This document shows, in pieces, positions 54,031-63,044 of a stretch of DNA of 64,000 nucleotides (position 1 is its first letter; each line of letters begins with the position of its first letter). A model generated the notes under the pieces. The model searched no databases. It saw nothing but the letters and a program-made list of their open reading frames with translations, and was not told the origin of the DNA. This DNA is from Acidobacteriota bacterium. Lineage in GTDB: Bacteria > Acidobacteriota > Vicinamibacteria > Vicinamibacterales > CAVVIG01. The stretch spans positions 111,890 through 175,889 of the forward strand of contig JAFDVO010000017.1 in the NCBI GenBank assembly GCA_018268955.1, given 5' to 3'. The position numbers were made by a program, and so were the translations under genes.

Positions 54031-55587
54031 TCAGGCAACGACAGCGTACTGTGCGGCCCACAACGCCGCAGCCGCCCGCGTAGACACGCCGATCTTGTCG
54101 TAGATGTGCTGGATGTGGTGGTCCGCCGTCTTGGCCGAAATGCCGAGGCGTTCCGCGACCTCCTTCGTGGTGAGGCCGCGTGCGGCGAGACGGAGGACCT
54201 CGACTTCGCGCGCCGACAACCCGCCGGGGTGCGGGCGACCCTTGATACCGGTGGCCTCGCCCCGGTGGCCTGCTGCCTCGAGGACCGCGTCGGTCGAGCG
54301 CTGATCGAGCACGCCTGCTGCGGCGAGCCGGCGCAGTTCCTTCGCTGCGGCCGCCGGCGAAAACGCCGGTCGGTCGGCTCGGTCGGCCGTGAGCCCCACG
54401 TATACCTCGACGGCTGCGAGCAGGCATGCTCGCGCATCCCCAGCTCCGGCACGGACACGTTTGTGGTACCCGGACCCGTCGCACTTCTCATGGTGAGCAC
54501 AGGCAATCGGGTTCAGTCCGGAAAGCGCCGGCGACCGCCGCAGCATCTGCTCGGTCAGCATCGGGTGCAGTTCGACGCGGTCGAACTCAGCGCGGGTGAG
54601 CGGCCCTGGCTTGTCCCAGATGGAGTTCGGCACCGCGGTCGCCCCGAAGTCGTGCACGAGCGCAGCCCGTCGCGTCGCGGCGACGTCGTCCGCGCTGAAC
54701 CCCCGCACTTTGGCGGCGGCCTCCGCAAGCGCTCCGCAGCGGCGGCTGTGGCCGAGGGTGTACGGCGACTTCACGTCGATGAAGTCCGCCGCCACTTCCA
54801 GCGCCGCATCCAGGGCCTGTCCGGTCAGCCGCCGATGCGGCGTCGGCTCCAGCGCGAGCACCGCGTCCCACGGCTCCAGGGTGGACAGCCGAGCGAACCA
54901 CGCGGCACCATGTTCGAGGAAGAGATCCACGAGCACCGGATCGTAGGTGCGGTCTCGTCGATCACGTGCGACGTCGAGCGCCCGCTCGCATGAGAAGAGC
55001 CGCCCAATCGCCTCCATGTCGTGCGCGAGGTGCACCACCCGCATCGGCAGGGGAATCGCGTCGCCCGCGGCATGCGCTGGGTAACCGGTGCCGTTCCAGC
55101 GTTCGAACGTGAACGCCAGCGCGCGGCGGACCGCCGCTCCCACATCCAGTCGCCGAACCAGCATGTCCGCCACCTCGCAGCCCGACGCGAAGTTGTGGAT
55201 GGCCCATTCGCGCGCCGTCTGCTGAATCATGCGGACAACCTGCGCCGCCTCCTCTGGCGTGAGCCCCCTGGTCGCGTACTCCACGACGTCCCGCATGACC
55301 TCCGCGGGATTGGCCGCGTCGTGGACGAGCGTCCGTGCGCGGAGCGCGATCTCATCGCCGAAGATCGTCGCCACTTCGTGCGCGTGCCCCGTGCAGCCGA
55401 CATAGCGAAGCAGGGCGACCCAGTACGCCGTGTGGCCCACGTCAGCAGCGACGCCCGCCTCCTCGCACAGCCAGGATGCGATCAGGCAGGAGCGCAACTG
55501 CGATTCGAGCGGCTGGCCGAAGGCGTTGTCCTGTGCGAGCGCGAGCGTCGCGATGAATTCGCCGAGACGAAGGGCAGCTGTCGCCAT
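54031..55587 (-). CDS. HD-GYP phosphodiesterase-like regulator with LuxR HTH
   Basis: A 518-residue protein from the ATG at 55587 (GGGAGAA upstream). A divergent first HD-like half (about 30-240, with ERWNGTGYPAHAAGD) is followed by an HD-GYP-like domain: HSRRCGALAEAAA, LVHDFGATAVP, ELHPMLTEQML and HHEKCDGSGYHKR. The GYP is changed to GYH. The C-terminus is a LuxR/GerE helix-turn-helix (LSAREVEVLRLAARGLTTKEVAERLGIS split at 460-500). Such fusions could couple signal-nucleotide turnover to transcription. HDxGK has become HDFGA, so cyclic di-GMP hydrolysis is uncertain. It is divergent from the amidase gene. Confidence 0.85.
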   Translation of the reverse strand: MATAALRLGEFIATLALAQDNAFGQPLESQLRSCLIASWLCEEAGVAADVGHTAYWVALLRYVGCTGHAHEVATIFGDEIALRARTLVHDAANPAEVMRDVVEYATRGLTPEEAAQVVRMIQQTAREWAIHNFASGCEVADMLVRRLDVGAAVRRALAFTFERWNGTGYPAHAAGDAIPLPMRVVHLAHDMEAIGRLFSCERALDVARDRRDRTYDPVLVDLFLEHGAAWFARLSTLEPWDAVLALEPTPHRRLTGQALDAALEVAADFIDVKSPYTLGHSRRCGALAEAAAKVRGFSADDVAATRRAALVHDFGATAVPNSIWDKPGPLTRAEFDRVELHPMLTEQMLRRSPALSGLNPIACAHHEKCDGSGYHKRVRAGAGDARACLLAAVEVYVGLTADRADRPAFSPAAAAKELRRLAAAGVLDQRSTDAVLEAAGHRGEATGIKGRPHPGGLSAREVEVLRLAARGLTTKEVAERLGISAKTADHHIQHIYDKIGVSTRAAAALWAAQYAVVA

Positions 55588-55679
55588 GGGGAGTTCTCCC
55601 GATGCGCGCCGGTCGGGGCAGCGCGGACCATTCATACCACGGGGGCCAAACGCCGTCCGCACACCCGAGGAGGACACGC

Positions 55680-57113
55680 ATGGATTCAGCGATCGTTCGA
55701 ACGACATACGAGACCGCGCTCTGGATGAAGGGCGCCGGCGAACTCGCAGCCCTCATTCGAACGCGCGAGGTCAGCGCGCGAGAGGTCATCGACGCACATC
55801 TGGCGCGAATCGACGACGTAAACCCTCAGGTCAACGCCATCACGACGATACTGGCTGACGAGGCGCGCGAAGCGGCAGCTGCCGTGGACCGCGCCGTCGT
55901 CTCCGGGGCCACGCTCGGGCCGCTCGCGGGGGTGCCGTTCACCGTGAAGGAGAACGTCGACGTAGCGGGAAGCGCCACGTCATGGGGCGTGGCAGCCATG
56001 TCCGGCCAGATCGCCTCGGTCGACGCTCCCATCGTCGCTCGTCTGCGAGAGGCGGGCGCCATCCCGATCGGCCGCACGAACCTGCCGGACTTCGCGCTGC
56101 GCTGGGATACGAAGAGCAGCAGGGGCGGGCGCACGCAGAACCCATGGGATTCCGGCCGCACGGCAGGTGGATCGTCGGGTGGGGAGGCGGTGGCGCTCGC
56201 GACCGGCATGACGCCGCTTGGCGTGGGAAACGACCTGGGGGGATCGCTCCGCGTGCCGTCCCAGATGTGCGGCACGGCGGCCCTGAAGCCGACGCGCGGG
56301 CGTGTGGCCGATGCCGCTGTCACGCAGCCGGTTCCAACACTGGCGATGCAGGTGACCCAGACGCAGGGCCCGATGGCCAGGCGCGTCGCAGACCTCCGGC
56401 TCGCGCTGCACGTCGTCAGCCTGCCGGACGTGCGCGATCCCCGATGGGTGCCGGCCCCGCTCGATGGTCCAGGCGGCGACGGGATTCGGGTGGCGGTCGT
56501 CCGGGACCCGCTCGGATCTGGGGTTGATCCGCACGTGCGTGCGGGCCTCGATCGCGCCGTCGACTGGCTCGCCGACGCCGGCTACGCCATCGTCGAGGCC
56601 GAGCCGCCCCTGGTAGCTGAAGCGGTCCACGCGTGGGTTGACGCGCTCTACGCCGACCTCGCCCAGGTGTGGTCGCAGATGGAGCCGCTGGTCGATCCGG
56701 AACTCTCGTCGTTTTTCAGCCTGTGCGTCAGCCACGGTATCTTCCGGCCCGTGGACCAGGCGCGGCAGATGGCCACGTGGGTAGCGGTCCACGAGATCGG
56801 AGCCGCATGGGCAGCGTTCCTCGAGTCGCACCCGCTCGTAGTTTCGCCCGTCTGCTGTGAGCGGCCCTGGGCCATCGGGGACGATCTGGCGCGCACCCCA
56901 GAGATCGTCAATGCGATGCGGATGGTTATGCCGGTCAACATCCTGGGCCTGCCGTCGTGCGCCGTGCCGGTTGGGTGCGATGAGGGCCTGCCGCAGGGCG
57001 TGCAGGTGATCGGCCGCCACTTCCGGGAGGACCTGATCCTCGACGCGGCGCAGGCGATTGAATACCGGGCGCCGAGGCTCACGCCGATCGAGCCGCGCCG
57101 TGGCACCGCCTGA
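55680..57113 (+). CDS. Amidase-signature hydrolase
   Basis: A 477-residue amidase. The Ser-cisSer-Lys triad is visible as Lys90 (PFTVKENVDVAG), Ser165 (AGGSSGGEA) and Ser189 (DLGGSLRVPSQMCG), with the same 75 and 24 residue spacing as in GatA-type enzymes. A GAGGAGGACAC site precedes the ATG. No gatB or gatC is nearby and the C-terminal half is unlike GatA, so a free-standing amidase acting on small amides is more likely. Substrate not predictable. Confidence 0.92.
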   Translation: MDSAIVRTTYETALWMKGAGELAALIRTREVSAREVIDAHLARIDDVNPQVNAITTILADEAREAAAAVDRAVVSGATLGPLAGVPFTVKENVDVAGSATSWGVAAMSGQIASVDAPIVARLREAGAIPIGRTNLPDFALRWDTKSSRGGRTQNPWDSGRTAGGSSGGEAVALATGMTPLGVGNDLGGSLRVPSQMCGTAALKPTRGRVADAAVTQPVPTLAMQVTQTQGPMARRVADLRLALHVVSLPDVRDPRWVPAPLDGPGGDGIRVAVVRDPLGSGVDPHVRAGLDRAVDWLADAGYAIVEAEPPLVAEAVHAWVDALYADLAQVWSQMEPLVDPELSSFFSLCVSHGIFRPVDQARQMATWVAVHEIGAAWAAFLESHPLVVSPVCCERPWAIGDDLARTPEIVNAMRMVMPVNILGLPSCAVPVGCDEGLPQGVQVIGRHFREDLILDAAQAIEYRAPRLTPIEPRRGTA

Positions 57114-57143
57114 TGCGCGCTGGTCTCGACCGCAACTGTCCGC

Positions 57144-57932
57144 TCACGTGGCCGCGCCGACCCGCACGGACAGCATCGAGATGGACCCTCCGTCGACCCC
57201 GCTCACGGGAAACGTGATCGGGTCGCTCGACTGCCGCGTGCCGATCACGTAGAGCAATGGCAGGTAGTGATCGGGAGTCGGAATCGAGAGGAGCGCCTCG
57301 CGCCCGAGGGACTCGTAGTCGACAAGCCGCGTGTGCTCGCCGCTGACGAGTAGCCCCTTGGCCTCCTCCTCGAAGCGCACCGCCCAGTCGTACGGGTCGG
57401 GCATGTGCCGCCCCCACGCGTACGCGTGCAGGTTGTGTACGAGGTTGCCGCTGCCAACGATCAGCACGCCTTCACCGCGCAGCGGCGCGAGGCGCCGGCC
57501 GATGTCGTAGTGGAACGCGGCTGGCCGCGTCTCGTCGATGCTGAGCTGCACGATCGGCACATCCGCCGCCGGATACACGTGCGTGAGCACCGACCACGTG
57601 CCGTGGTCCAGCCCCCACGTGTCGTCCAGCGTCACCGGCAGCGGATCGAGCAGCGCCTGGACGCGGCGGGCCAGCGCCGGATCGCCAGGCGCGGGATACC
57701 GCACCTGATACAGCTCCCGCGGGAAGCCGCCGAAGTCGTGAATGGTCCGTGGTGCGGTGCTGATGGTCACGCCGGTGCCAGGCACGAACCAGTGCGCCGA
57801 GATCGCGAGAATGGCACGCGGCCGCGGCGTCTCCTCTCCGATGCGGCGCCACGCTTCGGTGTACGCGTTCTGCATCAACGCGTTCATCGGGTTGCCGTGC
57901 CCGAAGAAGATCGCCGGCAGGATGTCAGACAT
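57144..57932 (-). CDS. Class III extradiol ring-cleavage dioxygenase (YgiD/DODA-like)
   Basis: A 262-residue LigB-fold enzyme of the 4,5-DOPA-extradiol-dioxygenase type. Metal-site candidates are in FFGHGNPMNAL, ISAHWFVPG and GLDHGTWSVL, with VGSGNLVHNLH near the middle of the family signature. Length matches the E. coli YgiD group. Physiological substrate unknown; these enzymes open catechols using a non-haem metal. It converges on the amidase gene with a 30-base gap. Confidence 0.9.
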   Translation of the reverse strand: MSDILPAIFFGHGNPMNALMQNAYTEAWRRIGEETPRPRAILAISAHWFVPGTGVTISTAPRTIHDFGGFPRELYQVRYPAPGDPALARRVQALLDPLPVTLDDTWGLDHGTWSVLTHVYPAADVPIVQLSIDETRPAAFHYDIGRRLAPLRGEGVLIVGSGNLVHNLHAYAWGRHMPDPYDWAVRFEEEAKGLLVSGEHTRLVDYESLGREALLSIPTPDHYLPLLYVIGTRQSSDPITFPVSGVDGGSISMLSVRVGAAT

Positions 57933-58116
57933 GATGTTCCTCGCGTGGCCGCCAGTCGACCACGTGCACGTGCGGTGTACCGCAGTCTACGATGCTTCGA
58001 TGCCTCGGCGCGCGTGGGGGACCGCACACACCTTCAGTCCGTGCACGGAGGTCGGGAGTAGGTTGGCCTGCCGCAAAGGCGCGTCGGCATCCGTCTGACA
58101 ATTGTTGCCGCAGCGA

Positions 58117-59778
58117 ATGGTCGAGGTCGCAATTCGATGGCGCGGACTCGAGCTCGCTCGTAATATCGAAGCGCACATGCCAGACACGCGAGCAGCGGCT
58201 CGTCCGTCCGAGGAGGAGCCGATTGCCGCCATCGCGGACAACGCCGCTTCGCTGCGGCGCATGGTCGACGCGCTCGACGAGCTGATCCAGGCGACGTCGA
58301 TCGCCGATGCGGTCACTGTCGTGCGCGATGCCGCACGCGACCTCACCGGCGCCGACGGCATCACGGTCATCCTGCGCGACGGCGACGACTGCCACTACGT
58401 CGAGGAAGATGCGATCGCGCCGCTCTGGAAGGGACGGCGATTCCCGATGGCCCAGTGCGTGTCGGGCTGGGTGATGATCCATCGCGAGCCGGTCACGATT
58501 CCCGACATCTACGCCGATCCGCGCGTGCCGCTCGAGGCATATCGGGACACGTTCGTGAAGAGCATGGCGATGGTGCCGATCGGGCGACGCGAGGCTGTCG
58601 GCGCCATCGGTGCCTACTGGCGCACGCAGACGAGCGCATCACCAGAGATGCTCAGCCTGCTCGGCAAGCTGGCCGACGGCACGGCGTCGGTGCTCGAGCA
58701 GGTCCGCCTTCGCACGAGGCTCGAAGAGTCCGAAGCGCGCTTCCGCCTGATGGCCGACACCTCGCCCATCATGATCTGGGCGACCGATCGCGAGGGGCGC
58801 GTCGAGTTCGTCAATCGCGCGTACCAGGAGTTCTTCGGACGCACGGAAGCCGACATCCGCACGCACGGCTGGGCCGGGCTCGTGCATTCCGAGGATGCGC
58901 CGCGGTATGCGCAGGCGTTCGCCGCGGCCGCGTCTCGCGGGACGTCGTTCCACGCCGAAGCGCGCGTGCGACGGGCAGACGGCGCGTGGCGCTGGATCGC
59001 GTCCTACGCATCGCCCCGCTTCGGCGAGCAGGGGCAGGTCATCGGCATGGTCGGCAGCAGCCCTGACGTCACCGAGATGCACGAGGCGCTCGCGCAAGCC
59101 CGTGACGCAGGCCGCCTGAAGGACGAGTTCCTTGCGATGGTCGCGCACGAACTGCGACAGCCGGTCCACGCCTCCGTCGCTGCGCTCCGCCTCATGGAGG
59201 CACGCATCGGACGCGAGCCGGGCGAACGAGCCCGGGCGGTCGTGGAGCGACAGGTGCAGCAGATGAGTCGCCTCGTTGGCGATCTCCTCGAATCCGCACG
59301 CATCGTCCGGGGGGAAGTGGAGCTCCAGGTGCAGACGCTGGACCTGGCGCCGCTCATCCGGCACGTCATCGACGCGACGACACCAGCGCTGGGCGAGCGC
59401 GAGCAGCAGCTGCGCGTCGACGTCGCCGACGAGCCGCTCCTCCTGCGGGGGGACGCCATGCGTCTCGAGCAGGTGCTCATGAACCTGCTCAGCAACGCCT
59501 CGAAGTACTCGCATGCGGGCAGCCGGATTGCGGTCGACGCGTCGAGGATCGGACCCGAGGTGCTCGTGTCGGTCACCGACAACGGGAAGGGGATCGAGCC
59601 CGCCCTCCTTCCGCACATCTTCGAACTGTTCGTGCGGGGGACCACCGCAGGCAGCGGCTTCGGCATCGGCCTCGCCGTCTCACGTCGCATCGTCGAACTG
59701 CACGGTGGATCGATGGAGGCGCACAGCGACGGGCCCGGGCTCGGCAGCCGCTTCGTGGTGCGCCTGCCCGCCGCATGA
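58117..59778 (+). CDS. GAF-PAS sensor histidine kinase
   Basis: A soluble kinase of up to 553 residues. A GAF domain (about 45-195, ADAVTVVRDAARDLTGADGI) and a PAS domain (about 205-320, MADTSPIMIWATDREGRVEF) precede HisKA with the phosphoacceptor in MVAHELRQPVHA. HATPase_c has LMNLLSNASKYS, VTDNGKGI and GFGIGLAV. No membrane segment. The start is uncertain: ATG 58117 or ATG 58177, neither with a good ribosome-binding site. No cognate regulator is adjacent. Confidence 0.9.
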   Translation: MVEVAIRWRGLELARNIEAHMPDTRAAARPSEEEPIAAIADNAASLRRMVDALDELIQATSIADAVTVVRDAARDLTGADGITVILRDGDDCHYVEEDAIAPLWKGRRFPMAQCVSGWVMIHREPVTIPDIYADPRVPLEAYRDTFVKSMAMVPIGRREAVGAIGAYWRTQTSASPEMLSLLGKLADGTASVLEQVRLRTRLEESEARFRLMADTSPIMIWATDREGRVEFVNRAYQEFFGRTEADIRTHGWAGLVHSEDAPRYAQAFAAAASRGTSFHAEARVRRADGAWRWIASYASPRFGEQGQVIGMVGSSPDVTEMHEALAQARDAGRLKDEFLAMVAHELRQPVHASVAALRLMEARIGREPGERARAVVERQVQQMSRLVGDLLESARIVRGEVELQVQTLDLAPLIRHVIDATTPALGEREQQLRVDVADEPLLLRGDAMRLEQVLMNLLSNASKYSHAGSRIAVDASRIGPEVLVSVTDNGKGIEPALLPHIFELFVRGTTAGSGFGIGLAVSRRIVELHGGSMEAHSDGPGLGSRFVVRLPAA

Positions 59779-59978
59779 AATCACGAACCCCACGTCGACC
59801 AACGAGAGCACGACCCCCGCACCACCTCGCCAGTTCACCACACTGCTGCTGTTCGTCCTGATGCACGGGGACCCGGACGTCCCGACTGGCGATCTGGCAG
59901 TGCGTTGAAAGCTCAGCCGTGCGCGCGCCCTTTCGTAGCGGAACCAAACGCGACGCTCGGCTATGATCCGCGCTGACG

Positions 59979-61724
59979 ATGGAACGGCGACGACCGCACG
60001 TCAGCAGCCTCGGCCTGTATACGTCCTTCTATCTCGTCATCCTCGGGGCGACGTACCTGATCCTCCCGCCCCCGCTCGCACGTCCGTACGACATCACGTT
60101 TCTCGAGATTCGCGGTTCTCTCTACTGCATGGCCGGCGTGGCGCTGCTCTGGGCCTGCATCGACGCCTTCGGCCGAGGCATGCGCTCGGCCACCTACGTG
60201 GGTGCGAGCCTGCTGATCGGCGCGACGGCGGTCGACATGCTAAGTGCAGGCCGCGGCGTCGCGGCCGCCCACGGGTGGCTCGGGCTGCTGCTTGGCGTCG
60301 CGGCGCTCGCCCCGGCGGCAGAGCGGCGTCGTGCGAGCCTGCTCGGGCTCGCGCTCGGTGGCGCGCAGGTCGCCGTCGGGGTGGACGCGCTGTTCGGCGG
60401 GCCATCGCTGCCGGGCATCGTGCCGCTCGGCATCTCGGACGGCATGGTCGCCACCGGCTACGCCGTCACCGGCGCGCTCGTGCTGGCCGTCAGCGCTGGC
60501 GCCGCGCCCGGCATGCGCGGTGCGGCGCACTGGCTCGCGGGGGGCGTGCTTGTCGGCCACCTGCTCGGGGTCGCGCTCACGCTGGACCGCTCCTTCTTCC
60601 TCACGGGCGCAGCCGCGTGGTTTCGCGGGCTGCTGACCCTTCTGCTGCCGCGCTGGGAGCGCTGGGTCACCGAGGCGGACTCCCGGACGCTGCGCGCCCG
60701 CACGGGCGCTGCGTTCGCGACCGTCGCCGTCGTGGCTGGCGTGATCCCGGTCGCCACGCTGGTGCTGCAACTTGATCGGAGCGCTGGCGGAAACCTCGGG
60801 AGGATGCTCGCCTTCGGCAGCCTCGTCGTCCTCATCTTCGCGGCCGGCGCCCTGGGCGTGAGCGCCATCGGGGCACGCCTTGCGCGTGCGATCGAACGGG
60901 CGGTGGAAGCCAGCACACATCAGGACCAGTTCGAAATCGCCGAGCTGGACCGCGTGGCGTCCGCGATGCGTCAGCACGTCGACGAGGTGCAGCGGCTCGG
61001 GGTGCGCGTCGCGGAGCAGGACGACCGGGTCGGCGGCATCACGCACGACCTCCGCAATCCGCTCTCCGTGATCGCGACCGCATCGGCCATGCTGCCTCGC
61101 GTCGCTGGAGAACCACCCCAGGTGGAGCGGCTTGCTGCGATGATCGCACGGCAGGTGGCTCGCATGGGTGGGCTGGTGGAAAACCTGCTGCGGTCTGCGC
61201 AACTGGAATCGGGGCGGTACACCGCCCACCGCGTCGCCGTTCCGGTCACGCCGTGGCTCGAGGATGTGCGCCGGCAGTTCGCGCTCGCGGTGCCCACCTC
61301 CCGCCTTGTCGTCGAAACCGCGGATGTCACGGCCCTTGTCGACGTTGACGCGCTCACGCGCATCGTCACCAACCTGGTCGACAACGCGCTGAAGTTCTCG
61401 CCGGCGGAGCAGCCGGTCGTCGTTCGAGCGTCCGCGGACGAGACGCACGTGCTGATCGCCGTGGTGGATCACGGGCCTGGCATTCCAGCGGCGGAGCGTG
61501 CGCGCCTCTTCGAACGCTTCCATCGGCGACAGGAAACGCGCGATCGGGAGGGGTTCGGGCTGGGCCTCACGATCGCGCATCGGCTCGCACAGGAGAACAG
61601 CGGCTCGCTGACCATCGGGGACACGCCCGGAGGTGGCGCAACGTTCACGCTGCGGCTCGAGCGTGTGGCTGCAGAGCAGAGCCTGGCAGGGAGTGCATCG
61701 GCCTTCGCGCCTGACATCGCGTGA
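59979..61724 (+). CDS. Polytopic membrane sensor histidine kinase
   Basis: A 581-residue kinase. About eight membrane helices in the first 300 residues (for example LYTSFYLVILGATYLILPP, SLLIGATAVDML, LGRMLAFGSLVVLIFAAGALG) lack a recognised sensor family. HisKA has GITHDLRNPLSVIA, where His is followed by Asp in place of the common Glu. HATPase_c has NLVDNALKFS, VVDHGPGI and GFGLGLTIA. It follows the GAF-PAS kinase after 200 bases in the same direction, but neither has a regulator partner here. Its stop overlaps the first copy of a 44-base repeat. Confidence 0.9.
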   Translation: MERRRPHVSSLGLYTSFYLVILGATYLILPPPLARPYDITFLEIRGSLYCMAGVALLWACIDAFGRGMRSATYVGASLLIGATAVDMLSAGRGVAAAHGWLGLLLGVAALAPAAERRRASLLGLALGGAQVAVGVDALFGGPSLPGIVPLGISDGMVATGYAVTGALVLAVSAGAAPGMRGAAHWLAGGVLVGHLLGVALTLDRSFFLTGAAAWFRGLLTLLLPRWERWVTEADSRTLRARTGAAFATVAVVAGVIPVATLVLQLDRSAGGNLGRMLAFGSLVVLIFAAGALGVSAIGARLARAIERAVEASTHQDQFEIAELDRVASAMRQHVDEVQRLGVRVAEQDDRVGGITHDLRNPLSVIATASAMLPRVAGEPPQVERLAAMIARQVARMGGLVENLLRSAQLESGRYTAHRVAVPVTPWLEDVRRQFALAVPTSRLVVETADVTALVDVDALTRIVTNLVDNALKFSPAEQPVVVRASADETHVLIAVVDHGPGIPAAERARLFERFHRRQETRDREGFGLGLTIAHRLAQENSGSLTIGDTPGGGATFTLRLERVAAEQSLAGSASAFAPDIA

Positions 61725-61808
61725 CCGCCACGCTAAAGCATGGCGGCTACGGTGTGTGCGTCTCGTGACCGCCACGCTAAAGCATGGCGGCTACGGTGTG
61801 TGCGTCGC
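61721..61808. repeat. 44-base tandem duplication of a REP-like palindrome
   Basis: Two adjacent 44-base copies (61721-61764 and 61765-61808) start GTGACCGCCACGCTAAAGCA. Each contains a stem CCGCCACG/CATGGCGG with CTAAAG loop and GCTACGG flank. The first copy includes the stop codon of the kinase gene. Confidence 0.85.
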
Positions 61809-61814
61809 GGCTCA

Positions 61815-61891
61815 ACCCGAGTCCCGGATTCCGAGTCCCAAGTCCCAAGTCCCGAGTCCCGAATTCCGAGTTCCGAGTCCCCAGCCCCCTC
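61815..61891. repeat. Stuttered GAGTCCC/AAGTCCC repeat
   Basis: About nine imperfect words (CGAGTCCCGGATTC, CAAGTCCCAAGTCCC, GAATTCCGAGTTCC) fill the gap to the end of the minus-strand sua5-like gene. Confidence 0.7.
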
Positions 61892-62977
61892 CTATCCCAG
61901 CGTGATGACGCGTCCTTCCGCGGCGCGCATCAGGCGATCGCGGACGGCGAGGCCGATGCCTTCTGGCGCAAGCGCGATGGCGAGGATCTCCTCCGGCTGT
62001 TCCGCGTCGAGTGCCCGGATGGCGTCGAACAGTTCGCGGGCCCCCATCCCGGGATCGCGTCGACGTCCGTAGGCGCGGACCACCATCGCACCTGCGGCGA
62101 GCGGCGCGGCAAACTCGCGCGCCAGCAGGTCGATGTCCTCCTCGGGCGCCAGCACGCCAACGCGACCGATGTGCCCAAGGCGTGCCCGCACCTCGTCGAT
62201 GACGCGCGCACGGACCGCGTCGGCGGGGCCTTCGAACAGCGTCATGCGGGCATTCGGCGCGTAGTGCCGCAGCAGCTGGCCGGGGGACACCTGCGCGTCG
62301 GCCTCCGCCACCACGTGCGAGGCGAGTCGCACATCGGGCAGCAGTGCGCGAAGCGCCTCGAGTGCCACGCCGCCGGGCCGCCGCACCACGGCCGGGGAGA
62401 CGGTGAGGTCGAGCACTGTTGATTCGACGCCGATCTCGGTGCGGCCGCCGTCGATCACCACGTCGACCCGTCCATCGAGGTCAGCGAGCACGTGCGACGC
62501 GGCGGTCGGACTTGGACGCGAGAAGCGGTTGGCGCTTGGCGCCGCCACGGGGCACCCGGCCGCAGCGATCAGCGCCCGCGCGACCGGGTGCGACGGCGCG
62601 CGCACGGCGACGGTGTCCAACCCTGCCGTCACCTCTGGCGGTACCGATGCCTGCTTTGGGAGGATGAGCGTCAGCGGGCCGGGCCAGAACGCCTGGGCGA
62701 GCCTCGGCAGGACGTCGGGCCAGGCGCGAACCAACGGCCGCACGTCCTCCAGACCCGGCACATGCACGATCAATGGGTCGGTCGAGGGGCGACCCTTGGC
62801 TTCGAAGATTCCGCGCACCGCCGACGCATCGAGCGCGTTCGCTCCGAGGCCGTAGACCGTTTCAGTCGGAAAGGCCACGAGCCCGCCGGCACGCAGCACG
62901 CGAGCCGCGTCCTGAATCACCTCAGGGTTCGGGTCCATGGGGTCAACGCGCAGCAGGCGGGTCTGGCGTGCGGGCAT
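61892..62977 (-). CDS. Threonylcarbamoyl-AMP synthase (Sua5 type)
   Basis: A 361-residue enzyme from the ATG at 62977. It makes threonylcarbamoyl-AMP for the t6A37 modification of ANN-decoding tRNAs. The YrdC domain (about 1-200) has AGGLVAFPTETVYGLGANA, KGRPSTDPLIVHV and CPVAAPSANRFSRPSPT. The C-terminal Sua5 domain (about 230-361) begins after the SPGQLLRHYAPNAR linker, so this is the long Sua5 form and not the short TsaC form. An upstream GTG (62998) is an alternative start. Confidence 0.93.
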   Translation of the reverse strand: MPARQTRLLRVDPMDPNPEVIQDAARVLRAGGLVAFPTETVYGLGANALDASAVRGIFEAKGRPSTDPLIVHVPGLEDVRPLVRAWPDVLPRLAQAFWPGPLTLILPKQASVPPEVTAGLDTVAVRAPSHPVARALIAAAGCPVAAPSANRFSRPSPTAASHVLADLDGRVDVVIDGGRTEIGVESTVLDLTVSPAVVRRPGGVALEALRALLPDVRLASHVVAEADAQVSPGQLLRHYAPNARMTLFEGPADAVRARVIDEVRARLGHIGRVGVLAPEEDIDLLAREFAAPLAAGAMVVRAYGRRRDPGMGARELFDAIRALDAEQPEEILAIALAPEGIGLAVRDRLMRAAEGRVITLG

Positions 62978-63044
62978 CCCTTCATTGTGCACCGTCACAC
63001 CGGCGCGCAGCCGCGTGCATTCGCGCTAACATCCTCATCGCCGC

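Noticed and set aside
54016-54993. Plus-strand open frame of 325 codons
   Set aside because: Antisense to the HD-GYP/LuxR gene.
60240-61775. Minus-strand open frame of 511 codons
   Set aside because: Antisense to the membrane histidine kinase and the downstream repeat.
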